Shown: piece by piece, positions 33,552-41,624 of the stretch
Numbering within the stretch: the first letter of the stretch is position 1
Layout of the letters: each line of letters starts with the position of its first letter
Assembly: GCA_039033215.1 (NCBI GenBank)
Contig: JBCCDA010000008.1
Span: 1 to 64,000 of the forward strand
DNA: 64,000 nucleotides
Reading direction: 5' to 3'
From: Thermohalobaculum sp039033215
Lineage (GTDB): Bacteria; Pseudomonadota; Alphaproteobacteria; Rhodobacterales; Rhodobacteraceae
Program-made: the position numbers and the translations under genes
Notes under the pieces: model-generated
The model's input: the letters and a program-made list of their open reading frames with translations, nothing else
Databases searched by the model: none
Told to the model about the DNA's origin: nothing

Positions 33552-34250
33552 GTTATGATGTAACAATTAGTCTCGGCGCTGCGCAAGTCGGAATCTGAGC
33601 GAACAGACCAACATCGCCCCGCCGGCAATTGACGTCGAGACGGGCCCATCGGATTTCTCACAGGGTTACGGCGTCCTATCACGATCCCACACTTCGAGAT
33701 GTGAACATTCCCGAAGAGGAAACTTCCACAAGCCGACGCTGCAGCAGGGCGCCGACCTTTGTCGATGCCGCCAATGTGCTGGGGAGCGCAGTCTCGACAG
33801 CGGTAGTCACGTCGAAGTGTTTGCTGGCCATCACCAGCGAAATGGCGCAGTTGGCCGAGAAACAGGTCAACAGTGGATGTCACTCGGCGACACATGTCCA
33901 ATTGTCTGTTTCGCCTGCCTGCAGAAGCGCCGTTGCTGTAGATCGAAAACACTTCGCCAACGAGACTCAGCAAGATGATGAGATCGAGGTGTCGGCCGTC
34001 ATCCGGTCACCTCAGCTTTGTCCGAAGTATCGTCGCAAGCGGTGGTCAGCGACCAGTTCGCGCAGACTGACTGCGTGGGACTTCGTCGACCGTCGAAAGG
34101 CGCTCACCCCAGAGAAAGCTCGTTGGTCTGGGCGGACAGTGCGCCCCACCCCACTTCAGAATGCATCACCGTGATCGTGATACATCACGTCAATGGTTTG
34201 CATGGTTTGCCATTTTCGATTTCAAATTGATGCGGAGGGATAACAGAACC
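33552..34250. other. About 700 nt without a convincing gene
   Basis: Only weak open frames, none with family resemblance or a good ribosome-binding site. The longest plus-strand frame (33629-34174) is rich in Arg/Ser with no hydrophobic core pattern. The left end should contain the promoter for the riboswitch transcript (minus strand); the right end holds the promoter of the Old Yellow Enzyme gene with the palindromes at 34165-34188. Base composition is less GC-rich than the flanking genes. Confidence 0.45.
34165..34188. promoter_or_regulatory. Overlapping palindromes upstream of the Old Yellow Enzyme gene (candidate operator)
   Basis: Two small palindromes lie side by side: ATCACCGTGAT (34165-34175) and GTGATACATCAC (34177-34188). 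They share the half-site GTGAT/ATCAC and are 12 bp apart centre to centre. They lie 63-86 nt before the ATG at 34251, where a repressor site would be expected. Old Yellow Enzyme genes are often under TetR/MarR/ArsR-type control, but no such regulator is adjacent. Confidence 0.4.
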
Positions 34251-35402
34251 ATGTCCAAATCTGTATTGTTCGAACCACTCACGATCCGGCAGACCACGCT
34301 GAAGAATCGTGTGATGATCTCGCCCATGGCCACCTACTCGGCTCTTGATGGCATGCCGACGGATTGGCATCTGGTACACTTGGGCAAGTTCGCCGTCGGT
34401 GGTGCCGGTGTGGTGGTTGCTGAAGCGACCGCCGTAACCCGCGAAGGCCGGATCACCAATGGTGACACGGGGCTTTGGAGCGACGAGCAGATTGCGCCTT
34501 GGGCACGGATCGTCGATTTCATGCGCACGCAGGGTACCGTCCCAGGAATTCAGTTGGCGCACGCTGGACGGAAGGGCTCAATGCAACGTGCCTTCGACGG
34601 CAACGGCCCGCTCACGCCAGACGACATCGCAAGGGGCGAGAAGACGTGGCAGCCGGTCGGACCAACAGACGAACCAATCGACAACGGGTACGCGGTTCCC
34701 CGTGCCTTCACGACATCAGAACTCAAGGGGCTCACGGATGAATGGGTCGCAGCCGCCGAGCGCGCTCTCAAGGCGGGTTTCGACTGGCTCGAGATCCACA
34801 ACGCTCACGGATACCTCGTGCATCAGTTTCTTTCTCCGCTCTCCAACACCCGTACCGATGGGTATGGTGGCGATTTCGAAGGTCGGTTGCGTTGGCCGCT
34901 CGAACTGGCTGCGGCACTTCGCGAGACATGGCCTGACGACAAACCGGTGAGCCTCCGGATCTCGGCGGTCGATGGCGATGCTTTGGGTTGGCAGATGGCG
35001 GACTCAGTCGAGTATGCGCGCCGTCTCAAGGCGCTGGGGATCGACATGATTTGTACATCCTCAGGCGGTCTGAAGGGATCAGCAACGAATGCACGCGTCA
35101 AGCGATCCTATGGCTATCAGGTGCCCTATGCAGCGGAGATTCGACGTGAAGCAAAGGTTGGCACTATCGCCGTCGGACTTATTCTCGACCCACACCACGC
35201 CGAACAGATCCTGCAGGACGGTGAGGCCGATCTCATCGCCATCGGACGCGAGGCGCTGGTAAACCCGAACTGGCCTCTTCATGCGGAGGCGGCTCTGGGT
35301 CGGCCAATGCTCGAGGCCCTTGATGACTGGCCGCAACAGTACGGTTGGTGGTTAAAGTTCCGCGAGCGTACACTTGAGGGTCTTCGCACCAACGAAGGTT
35401 GA
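34251..35402 (+). CDS. NADH:flavin oxidoreductase, Old Yellow Enzyme family (YqjM-like)
   Basis: A 383-aa FMN-dependent ene-reductase of the YqjM/XenA type. Landmarks: KNRVMISPMATYSA (FMN binding), GRITNGDTGLWSDEQIAPWA, PGIQLAHAGRKGSMQ, the substrate-anion His pair in LEIHNAHGYLVHQFLSP, SNTRTDGYGGDFEGRLRWPL and the phosphate site region ADLIAIGREALVNPNWP. The position that is Cys26 in YqjM (SPMCMYS) is Ala here, so flavin tuning may differ. ATG 34251 has GGAGGG 11 nt upstream. It is a single-gene unit. The usual role is reduction of activated C=C bonds; the natural substrate is unknown. Confidence 0.92.
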   Translation: MSKSVLFEPLTIRQTTLKNRVMISPMATYSALDGMPTDWHLVHLGKFAVGGAGVVVAEATAVTREGRITNGDTGLWSDEQIAPWARIVDFMRTQGTVPGIQLAHAGRKGSMQRAFDGNGPLTPDDIARGEKTWQPVGPTDEPIDNGYAVPRAFTTSELKGLTDEWVAAAERALKAGFDWLEIHNAHGYLVHQFLSPLSNTRTDGYGGDFEGRLRWPLELAAALRETWPDDKPVSLRISAVDGDALGWQMADSVEYARRLKALGIDMICTSSGGLKGSATNARVKRSYGYQVPYAAEIRREAKVGTIAVGLILDPHHAEQILQDGEADLIAIGREALVNPNWPLHAEAALGRPMLEALDDWPQQYGWWLKFRERTLEGLRTNEG

Positions 35403-35813
35403 TGTTCAGAGCTCCAGCGGATGGGTAGATCGTGTCGGAGAGAGATCGAAGATCACTGTGGTCGAGCCTACGCCAGTAACCGACAGCTCAACGGAAGGGC
35501 CACTACGGACATCGGCTCAGTTTGGAGGACACGTCGCTGCGTTCCGCTCCCTACCGTTCGCTGCGGTCTTCAGCTCCGTGACTTGGCTGAGACGTGACAA
35601 CCGCTCTGACTGCCTTGTCCATCAGGAGATCAAGTCAGGCACAAGCACAGATATCCCGCAGCGATCCGAACTGTTTGCAGAGCCTCTCGCAATCGAACGC
35701 TCGCATAGTTGATGCCGGATACCGCAGCCACGAAACCCGCCGAGATCGCCGTCGCGCAGTTCGACGCGTGCACTGACGATCTACCACCCAAAGGGCAAGG
35801 CGCGCGCGTCATC
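35403..35813. other. 411-nt gap with no recognised gene
   Basis: Between the Old Yellow Enzyme stop and the convergent lutC stop. Short open frames exist on both strands, but none has a ribosome-binding site or family resemblance. One (from 35709) runs antisense into lutC. No clear terminator hairpin or repeat was seen. It resembles the other decayed gaps of the 24-36 kb block. Confidence 0.4.
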
Positions 35814-36413
35814 TCAGTCCACGACAAAAACATGCAAGGCTACTGGACCATGGGCGCCAAGCTGCAGGGTCTGACCAATGTCAGCACTGCGAGACGGGCC
35901 TGTGACAAAATTCTGCGTCCGCGGCTTGAGGCCACGGGCGCGCCAGGCAGCGAATAACTCCTCAAACCCGCCAGTGACGTCGTTTGCATCCACCACGGCA
36001 AAATGGGTCTCACCCAGGAAGTTAAGCGTCACCGGGTTGTTCGGACCTGAAGCAAACACAAGTGACCCGGTCTCGGCCATCGCGAACTCCGCGCGCGTCA
36101 GCGTTGCCGGCTCGGCGATGCGGCCAGGACCCGTCGAGTGCTCAACCGTACCCCAATCCCGCGCAAACGCCGGATCCGTGCCGGTGCGGATCGCCGCGGG
36201 CAGGTTGCGTTTGCGCAACTCGTCGGCCAGCGCCGATGGCAGATGGTCGAGCGATGCAATGCGCGAAACGGTGGCACTTACTTTCTCAGCTTGGGCGATG
36301 AACTGAGCGAGCCGCTCTTCAGGCAGGGCTTGAGCCGGTGTCAGGCGGGGAGGCGCTGGAACCACTTGCGCCGTCCTTCGAACCCGGGTCAAAATGCGAT
36401 CACGCGCGTTCAT
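35814..36413 (-). CDS. lutC: LutC-type LUD-domain lactate utilisation protein
   Basis: A 199-aa protein of the LUD (DUF162) family. The C-terminal LUD core shows AEFAMAETGSLVFASGPNN, VTLNFLGETHFAVVDANDV and FVTGPSRSADIGQTLQLGAH with the final GPVALHVFVVD. LutABC together oxidise L-lactate to pyruvate in many bacteria. The start at 36413 overlaps the lutB stop (ATGA), the last of three coupled genes. The longer open frame upstream is a shadow of lutB. Confidence 0.92.
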   Translation of the reverse strand: MNARDRILTRVRRTAQVVPAPPRLTPAQALPEERLAQFIAQAEKVSATVSRIASLDHLPSALADELRKRNLPAAIRTGTDPAFARDWGTVEHSTGPGRIAEPATLTRAEFAMAETGSLVFASGPNNPVTLNFLGETHFAVVDANDVTGGFEELFAAWRARGLKPRTQNFVTGPSRSADIGQTLQLGAHGPVALHVFVVD

Positions 36414-37828
36414 CGCTTGGCCCATTGAGACTGGAACGAGCCACCCGTCGGCGGCGCCGGCAGATCGCGGTGATCCGTCCAGCCCCCAGCCAGCGGCATC
36501 CAGGCAAAGTTTCCGCGCCAACGCCCCAGCCAACCAAGCACCCGGGTCATGGTGCCTGTCACCCGCCGATAGGCTGATGGCCGAGAGGCGAGCCAGCGCC
36601 AGGCCCCCAGCGCGCGCCGAACCGTGCCCGGTGTGAGCCCCTTCTCGAACTCCTGTGCCCGGTAGGCGCGCATCATCTTGGGCAATGGTATCCGCATCGG
36701 ACATACCGCCTCGCACCGTCCACAGAAGGTCGAGGCATTTGGCAGGTTGCCGCCCTGCTCGACCCCAATCAGGCTGGGCGTCAAAACCGAACCCATAGGC
36801 CCGGGGTAGACCCAACCATAGGCGTGACCGCCAACCGATTTGTAGACAGGGCAATGGTTCATGCAGGCCCCGCACCGGATGCAGCGGAGCATATCCTGGA
36901 ACTCGGTCCCCAGCATGTTGGTACGCCCGTTGTCGAGCAGCACCACATGGTACTCCTCGGGCCCATCCGGGTCTTCGGCGCGGCGGGGCCCGGCGGAGAA
37001 CGTGGTGTATACCGACATCTCCTGACCCGTGGCGGATCGGGCGAGGACCCGCAGGATCGTTCCTGCATCCTCCAAGGTCGGCACGATCTTCTCGATCGAG
37101 GCAATGACGATGTGCACCTTGGCCAATGACTGTGTCAGATCCCCATTGCCTTCATTGGTGACAATCACCGATTGCCCGGTCTCGGCGATCAGCATGTTGG
37201 CACCAGTTATACCAACCTCGGCCGCAAAGTACTTCTCGCGCAGCACCTGACGCGCTTCCGCCTGTAGCTTCTCGTGGTCGAGCACCCGGTCTGCCGGCAG
37301 GTGCGTGTGTTCCTTCCGGAACAGATCGTCGATCTCGGGTACCGTTACGTGGATGGCAGGGGCGATGATGTGGGAGGGTGGCTCACCACGTTTTTGAATG
37401 ATGTATTCCCCCAGATCAGTCTCGACGGGGTCGATGCCGTGAGCCTCGAGATGCTCGTTGATCCCGCACTCCTCCGAGATCATGGTCTTGCCCTTGTTGA
37501 CTGTCTTCGCACCGGCCTTGCGGCAGATCTCGAGCACGATGGACCTGGCGTCCTCGGCTGTCTCGGCCCAATGCACCTCGCCGCCGTCCGCGATTACTTT
37601 CTCCTCGTACGCCTCGAGGTAATCCGCGAGGTGCGCGAGCACGTGGTCCTTGAGATCGCGTGCACTGTCGCGCAGGTCGTCGAACTCAGGCAGCGCAGCG
37701 CGGGCAGCGGCGCGCTTCAATGCGAAGCCGCCACCAGCTGAGGCCATGGCTGCCTGAATGTTGGGGTTCGCGAGCGCTTCCTTGACGTTGTCTTTGAAGC
37801 GCGGGGTTGTGGGATGCAGCGTGCTCAT
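36410..37828 (-). CDS. lutB: LutB-type iron-sulfur lactate utilisation protein
   Basis: A 472-aa protein: N-terminal LUD domain (NKGKTMISEECGINEHLEAH, TETDLGEYI-like block, GANMLIAETGQSVIVTNEGN), then a 2x[4Fe-4S] ferredoxin segment with CIRCGACMNHCPVY near residue 315 and CGRCEAVCPMRIPLP near 370, and a C-terminal helical tail. It transfers electrons from lactate oxidation. Coupled by ATGA to lutA (37825-37828) and lutC. Confidence 0.94.
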   Translation of the reverse strand: MSTLHPTTPRFKDNVKEALANPNIQAAMASAGGGFALKRAAARAALPEFDDLRDSARDLKDHVLAHLADYLEAYEEKVIADGGEVHWAETAEDARSIVLEICRKAGAKTVNKGKTMISEECGINEHLEAHGIDPVETDLGEYIIQKRGEPPSHIIAPAIHVTVPEIDDLFRKEHTHLPADRVLDHEKLQAEARQVLREKYFAAEVGITGANMLIAETGQSVIVTNEGNGDLTQSLAKVHIVIASIEKIVPTLEDAGTILRVLARSATGQEMSVYTTFSAGPRRAEDPDGPEEYHVVLLDNGRTNMLGTEFQDMLRCIRCGACMNHCPVYKSVGGHAYGWVYPGPMGSVLTPSLIGVEQGGNLPNASTFCGRCEAVCPMRIPLPKMMRAYRAQEFEKGLTPGTVRRALGAWRWLASRPSAYRRVTGTMTRVLGWLGRWRGNFAWMPLAGGWTDHRDLPAPPTGGSFQSQWAKR

Positions 37829-38586
37829 TCCACTTCTCCGATGGCAGGGCCGGTGTGGCCGGCCAGAACCTCGACCACATGGCGCGCGCGGATGGGTTGG
37901 CCGGTTCGCGATAGCTTGCCACCCATGTTCATGAGGCAGCCGAGATCACCAGCGAGCACCAGATCGGCACCCGTCCCGGCGATGTCGTCAGCCTTGCCGG
38001 TCACCATCTTGTTCGAGATGTCGGGGTACTTCACGCAAAAGGTTCCGCCGAAGCCGCAGCAGACCTCGGGTTCCTGCATCTCGGTCAGGCTGAGGCCTTC
38101 GACCGATGCCAGCAGCGTCCGGGGCTGCGCTTTGACCCCGAGAGACCGGAGGCCCGAGCACGAGTCATGGTAGGTGGCCTTGCCTTCAAGTCGGGCATCG
38201 ACCGCGTCGACGCCCATGACGTCGACCAGGAAGCTGACGATCTCGTGCGTCTGAGCGGCCAGTGCCTCGGCCCGGCCCCGCCAATCGGGGTCATCAGGGA
38301 ACATGGCAGGATAGTCCTTGATGACCGTCGCCGCACAGGATCCCGACGGGACCACGACGTAGTCATGTCCCTCCAGCACAGAGATCATCGTGCGGGCCAG
38401 ATCGGCCGCGCCCTCCTTGTCGCCAGAGTTCCAGTTCGGTTGTCCGCAGCAGGTCTGCTCAGGCACAGCGACCACACAGCCCGCGTCCTCGAGCAGTTTC
38501 ACCGACGACCATCCCACCGCAGGCCGGATGGTGTCCACGAGGCAGGTGACCATGAGCGCCACAGACGGACTTTGGTGTGGGGTCAT
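37825..38586 (-). CDS. lutA: LutA-type (Fe-S)-binding CCG-domain protein
   Basis: A 253-aa protein with two cysteine-rich CCG domains: TCLVDTIRP...EQTCCGQPNWNSGD at the N-terminus, then TYHDSCSGLRSLG and VCCGFGGTFCVKYPDIS at the C-terminus. This is the layout of LutA/GlpC-like subunits that hold a non-cubane iron-sulfur cluster. First gene of lutABC. A candidate operator (ATTGGT-N11-ACCAAT) begins 12 nt upstream of its start codon. Confidence 0.93.
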   Translation of the reverse strand: MTPHQSPSVALMVTCLVDTIRPAVGWSSVKLLEDAGCVVAVPEQTCCGQPNWNSGDKEGAADLARTMISVLEGHDYVVVPSGSCAATVIKDYPAMFPDDPDWRGRAEALAAQTHEIVSFLVDVMGVDAVDARLEGKATYHDSCSGLRSLGVKAQPRTLLASVEGLSLTEMQEPEVCCGFGGTFCVKYPDISNKMVTGKADDIAGTGADLVLAGDLGCLMNMGGKLSRTGQPIRARHVVEVLAGHTGPAIGEVE

Positions 38587-38598
38587 CGCAACCTCATT

Positions 38599-38621
38599 AT
38601 TGGTCAGTTCAGCTTACCAAT
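38599..38621 (-). promoter_or_regulatory. Inverted repeat ATTGGT-N11-ACCAAT upstream of lutA (candidate GntR-type operator)
   Basis: Perfect 6-bp arms ATTGGT (38599-38604) and ACCAAT (38616-38621), separated by 11 bp, lying 13-35 nt before the lutA ATG. TGGT/ACCA half-sites resemble those of FadR-subfamily GntR regulators that control lactate genes (LldR, PdhR), although those usually have a shorter spacer. No GntR gene is next to it. Confidence 0.4.
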
Positions 38622-38718
38622 TCTCAAATGCGTTTAGGCGCTTCGCAGTTCGTGCGCAACCACTTGTCCCCACGCTCGGGGGACCTTACGGGATTGGCGG
38701 GGGATGGAAAGGGGATGC

Positions 38719-39474
38719 ATGCCGGTGTTCGCCGTCTACGGGCCAGGTGAGATCGCAATCGTCTTTGCCGTCTATCTCTTTGCGGCAACGGCGAAGGGCG
38801 TGACCGGCCTTGGCTTCTCAACGGTGTGCCTGGCTCCCCTGGCCCTCACAGTAGGCCTCAAGGAGACCTTGCCGCTCTTGCTGATCCCGTCGGTCGTTTC
38901 GAACATTCTGGTGATGGTGGGTGCTGGATCGTTTGGTGCGGCATGCGGCCGTTTCTGGCCCATGCTGCTGACGACCGTGCCTGGGGTGATCGTTGGGCTG
39001 TGGCTGCTGGCGTCCGTCGATGGAGTGGCGGCCGGGGCGGCGTTGGGCGTGGTCCTGATCCTGTGGTGCGCCTTCGCCTTTGCCAAACCGGAGATGCGCT
39101 TGCCTGCGCGGCTGGAGCGCCCTTTGAGCCCGGCCAGCGGGTTGCTGACTGGCATTGTCAATGGACTGACCGGGTCACAGGTCATGCCCTCAATGCCGTT
39201 TCTCATGTCCCTGTCGCTACCGCGCGATGTGTTCCTGCAGGCGATCAACCTGTCGTTCACGCTCTCCAGCCTTGTCATGGCGGTTGGGCTTACACGACTT
39301 GGTCTCATGACACTGGACGCCGTCGTGATCTCGACCTGCGGGATCGCGTGTGTATGGATCGGGATCCGGCTGGGTTCGCGCATCAGGCACAAGCTTTCGC
39401 CCGACCAGTTCCGGTTGATGGTGCTGGCGATGCTCTGCGTGATGGGGCTCACGTTGATCGCACGCGCGCTCTAA
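38719..39474 (+). CDS. TSUP-family (TauE/SafE) membrane transporter
   Basis: A 251-aa protein with seven to eight hydrophobic segments and the two-fold TSUP arrangement: KGVTGLGFSTVCLAPLAL near the N-terminus and the repeat-like NGLTGSQVMPSMPFLMSLSL in the second half. The family is thought to export sulfite, sulfoacetate or other organic anions. ATG 38719 follows AAAGGGG at a good distance; an in-frame ATG at 38704 is less well placed. It is divergent from lutABC, so a link with lactate or another carboxylate is possible. It ends 4 nt inside the convergent regulator gene. Confidence 0.9.
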   Translation: MPVFAVYGPGEIAIVFAVYLFAATAKGVTGLGFSTVCLAPLALTVGLKETLPLLLIPSVVSNILVMVGAGSFGAACGRFWPMLLTTVPGVIVGLWLLASVDGVAAGAALGVVLILWCAFAFAKPEMRLPARLERPLSPASGLLTGIVNGLTGSQVMPSMPFLMSLSLPRDVFLQAINLSFTLSSLVMAVGLTRLGLMTLDAVVISTCGIACVWIGIRLGSRIRHKLSPDQFRLMVLAMLCVMGLTLIARAL

Positions 39475-39905
39475 CCGTTGCCTCTCGTACCGGCGAACGC
39501 CATGACATCACCGACCATCTCATCCAAGGCTGCTGTAAGCGGTTCGGTCGCCGCACCTGACAAGAAGAACACCTTTCGGGCGCCGGGCGTATCGAGTGGG
39601 ACGTCTTCGCCGACCTGACTGCGGTTGGCGACCTGGATCAACCCGTCCTTACGCGCCTCCTCGATCAGCCGAAGCTTGGTCGAGTGCGATATGTTGCTCA
39701 TGGATGCCGTGAGCTCCTCCAACGTCGACACACGCCCGCGGAGTTGCTTGGTCAGCATCGACAGAAAGAGGTCCGTATAGTGCTCGTTCCAGTACTTGCG
39801 CTCGCCGAACCCTTCGAACAGCCTAACCCGAAGCAGGCCCAGCAATCCGACGAACTTCAGATGGCGTTCAGCGTGCTCCCGAAGATCGGGCAAGACAACC
39901 GACAT
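39471..39905 (-). CDS. MarR-like winged-helix protein, putative regulator
   Basis: A 144-aa protein. The centre looks like a winged helix: STLEELTASMSNISHSTKLRLI (helix-turn-helix), EEARKDGLIQVANRSQ leading into a hairpin wing, DTPGARKVFFLSGAA, and a C-terminal dimerisation helix. This order resembles MarR proteins, but the match is weak and no subfamily is recognised. The start has GGGAGGG 5 nt upstream. Its stop overlaps the TSUP stop (convergent). Candidate targets are itself (direct repeat at 39930-39948), the TSUP gene or lutABC. Confidence 0.65.
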   Translation of the reverse strand: MSVVLPDLREHAERHLKFVGLLGLLRVRLFEGFGERKYWNEHYTDLFLSMLTKQLRGRVSTLEELTASMSNISHSTKLRLIEEARKDGLIQVANRSQVGEDVPLDTPGARKVFFLSGAATEPLTAALDEMVGDVMAFAGTRGNG

Positions 39906-39929
39906 AATATCCCTCCCTGACGCGGAGCT

Positions 39930-39948
39930 ATCAAACTACATATCAAAA
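39930..39948. promoter_or_regulatory. Direct repeat TATCAAA-N5-TATCAAA upstream of the MarR-like gene
   Basis: Two exact TATCAAA heptamers with 12-bp spacing, in an AT-rich patch 25-43 nt before the start at 39905. The position suits an autoregulatory site or part of the promoter. The rest of the 190-nt gap to 40095 contains the rplY promoter and ribosome-binding site. Confidence 0.3.
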
Positions 39949-40095
39949 AGAGCGTCAACGATCCTGCCAGAGTAGGCGGCAATCGTGATTCCGCCAAAAC
40001 CGCTTGCATTCCCAAGCAGTTTGGTGGAAAGCACCCGCCTCGCGGCGCTTACACCCCTGGAGGATCGCCGCAATTACAACTAATGGAGCGCAAAA

Positions 40096-40749
40096 ATGGC
40101 CTCGACCATAGAACTCGAAGCCACGGCGCGGCCGGCGGTGGGCAAAGGGGCTGCCCGCCAGGCGCGTCGTGATGGAATGGTTCCCGCTGTCGTGTACGGC
40201 GGAAATGCTGACCCCGAACCCGTCAGCATCAAGGACAATGTCCTTCTGAAGCTGCTGAAAGACGGCAAGTTCCTCTCGACTCTGATCAAGATCTCGGTCG
40301 ACGGCAACGAACAGACAGTGATCTGCCGTTCTGTTCAGCGCGATGTGGTGAAGGACCTTCCGATACATGCGGATTTCCAGCGCTTGTCCGAGCGTTCTCG
40401 CATCACACTGGCGATCCCGGTCGAGTTTGTGAACGAGGAAGAGTCGCCCGGCCTCAAGAAGGGCGGCGTTCTGACGGTTGTGCGGAACGAAGTCGATCTG
40501 AAGGTGCGTGCCAACGCGATCCCAGAGTCGCTGGAGATCGACCTTGCAGGCCTCGACTTCAACGACGTCGTTCGGGCATCGGATCTTACGTTGCCAACCG
40601 GTACGGCGCTCACGATCACGGACCGCGACTTCATGATCGCTAACGTCTCCGCTCCGTCGGCACTCGCAGCGTCGGATGACGACGAAGACGGAGCCGAAGG
40701 CGGTGACGAGGCGGCTGCAGAGGGCGGAGAAGAGGCGACGGAGGAGTAA
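40096..40749 (+). CDS. rplY: 50S ribosomal protein L25 / general stress protein Ctc
   Basis: A 217-aa long-form L25 (TL5/Ctc). Residues 1-95 are the 5S rRNA-binding L25 domain (ATARPAVGKGAARQARRDG, MVPAVVYGG, LLKLLKDGKF, DVVKDLPIHADFQRL). Residues 100-190 are the C-terminal beta domain (IPVEFVNEEESPGLKKGGVL, LEIDLAGLDFNDVVRASDL), followed by an acidic tail. GGAG lies before the ATG. In many alphaproteobacteria rplY is followed by pth; here the next gene is convergent and unrelated, so it is a single-gene unit in this genome. Confidence 0.96.
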   Translation: MASTIELEATARPAVGKGAARQARRDGMVPAVVYGGNADPEPVSIKDNVLLKLLKDGKFLSTLIKISVDGNEQTVICRSVQRDVVKDLPIHADFQRLSERSRITLAIPVEFVNEEESPGLKKGGVLTVVRNEVDLKVRANAIPESLEIDLAGLDFNDVVRASDLTLPTGTALTITDRDFMIANVSAPSALAASDDDEDGAEGGDEAAAEGGEEATEE

Positions 40750-40765
40750 TCCCCGCCGCCCCCGA

Positions 40766-41560
40766 TCAGGCCGCGTTCAGCGACCAATCATACTCGTAAT
40801 CATCCACCGGGCCGGCCACAGGCTGCGCCCGGTGTTTGTTTACGTGCGATATGATGCCGTCCTCGGTGCCACCGAAGTCCTCGATGAACCACTCGTATAT
40901 CGTGGAGACGACAGCGCCGGACGACTCCTGCCGAGCCCCGCGCGGGTGCGAGGTGAAACTCTCTGCTGCGGCCGTTAGACGTACATCCAGATCTCCGGCC
41001 ACGAACGGGCGCGCGTCGAGATCGGGGCAGCCGATCGAAGCGCAATTCACACCGTAGTGGATCCGAGGGTCCTTCCAAACCGGGCGCAGGATGCCATGTT
41101 CGATATCGTCGAGGCTAAGGCGCTGCCCCGCGACGGTCACCAGCTTCTCCGTCCAGGGTCCGGTATTGAAGATCCCGCCGCGCACTTTCTTGATGCTGCT
41201 CACCGGGAACGCATCAACCACGAGGTCAATCGTGAGGATGTTGTAGAGGTTCAGCCAGTAGGCCATTGCCGCATCACGCGACAACATGGTCGGATCGACA
41301 GCCTGCATGGCCTCCAACTGGTCGGTCAGACGGGCGCCGTCGCTGGCCGCCTGGCCATAGCGAACCAGCGCCACCCCGTTTCCCCCGACCGTGCGGTAGC
41401 GGTCCAGGAAATTGGCCCACGCCGTGTAGTCCGGGTCTCCGCCCGAGCCGAAGGACTTCCACGGACCTCCAATCAGTTTGGATGCAGGGCCGGCTATCGC
41501 CGGAGCGGCGGCAAACGCGGCGCCGGTGGCGAGAAGGGTACGTCGGGTCAGCTGTCTCAT
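40766..41560 (-). CDS. DUF547-domain protein with a Tat signal
   Basis: A 264-aa protein. The N-terminus LTRRTLLATGAAFAAAPAIA is a twin-arginine signal, so the mature part acts in the periplasm. The DUF547 core shows AMAYWLNLYNILTIDLVVDA, HGILRPVWKDPRIHYGVNCA followed by SIGCPDL, and the C-terminal FIEDFGGTEDGIISHVNKH. The NCAS(I)GCP motif is the family hallmark. The biochemical role of the family is not established. It stops 17 nt from the convergent rplY and is the only gene of its unit. Confidence 0.92.
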   Translation of the reverse strand: MRQLTRRTLLATGAAFAAAPAIAGPASKLIGGPWKSFGSGGDPDYTAWANFLDRYRTVGGNGVALVRYGQAASDGARLTDQLEAMQAVDPTMLSRDAAMAYWLNLYNILTIDLVVDAFPVSSIKKVRGGIFNTGPWTEKLVTVAGQRLSLDDIEHGILRPVWKDPRIHYGVNCASIGCPDLDARPFVAGDLDVRLTAAAESFTSHPRGARQESSGAVVSTIYEWFIEDFGGTEDGIISHVNKHRAQPVAGPVDDYEYDWSLNAA

Positions 41561-41624
41561 GGACTGGCAGATGGGGTGGTCCCGCAGGATACCAAGCCAC
41601 CCCTCACGCCGATGTCAGGCTGTG

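Noticed and set aside
33455..33973. Minus-strand 172-codon open frame
   Set aside because: It runs through the cobalamin riboswitch, which is structured non-coding RNA, and shows no family resemblance.
33629..34174. Plus-strand 181-codon open frame
   Set aside because: Arg/Ser-rich, no recognisable domain, no convincing ribosome-binding site, and it lies in a decayed gap.
35709..35957. Plus-strand 82-codon open frame
   Set aside because: More than half is antisense to the conserved C-terminus of lutC; no ribosome-binding site.
38826..39560. Plus-strand 244-codon frame within the TSUP gene
   Set aside because: A shifted frame of the well-supported membrane protein with no hydrophobic pattern of its own.
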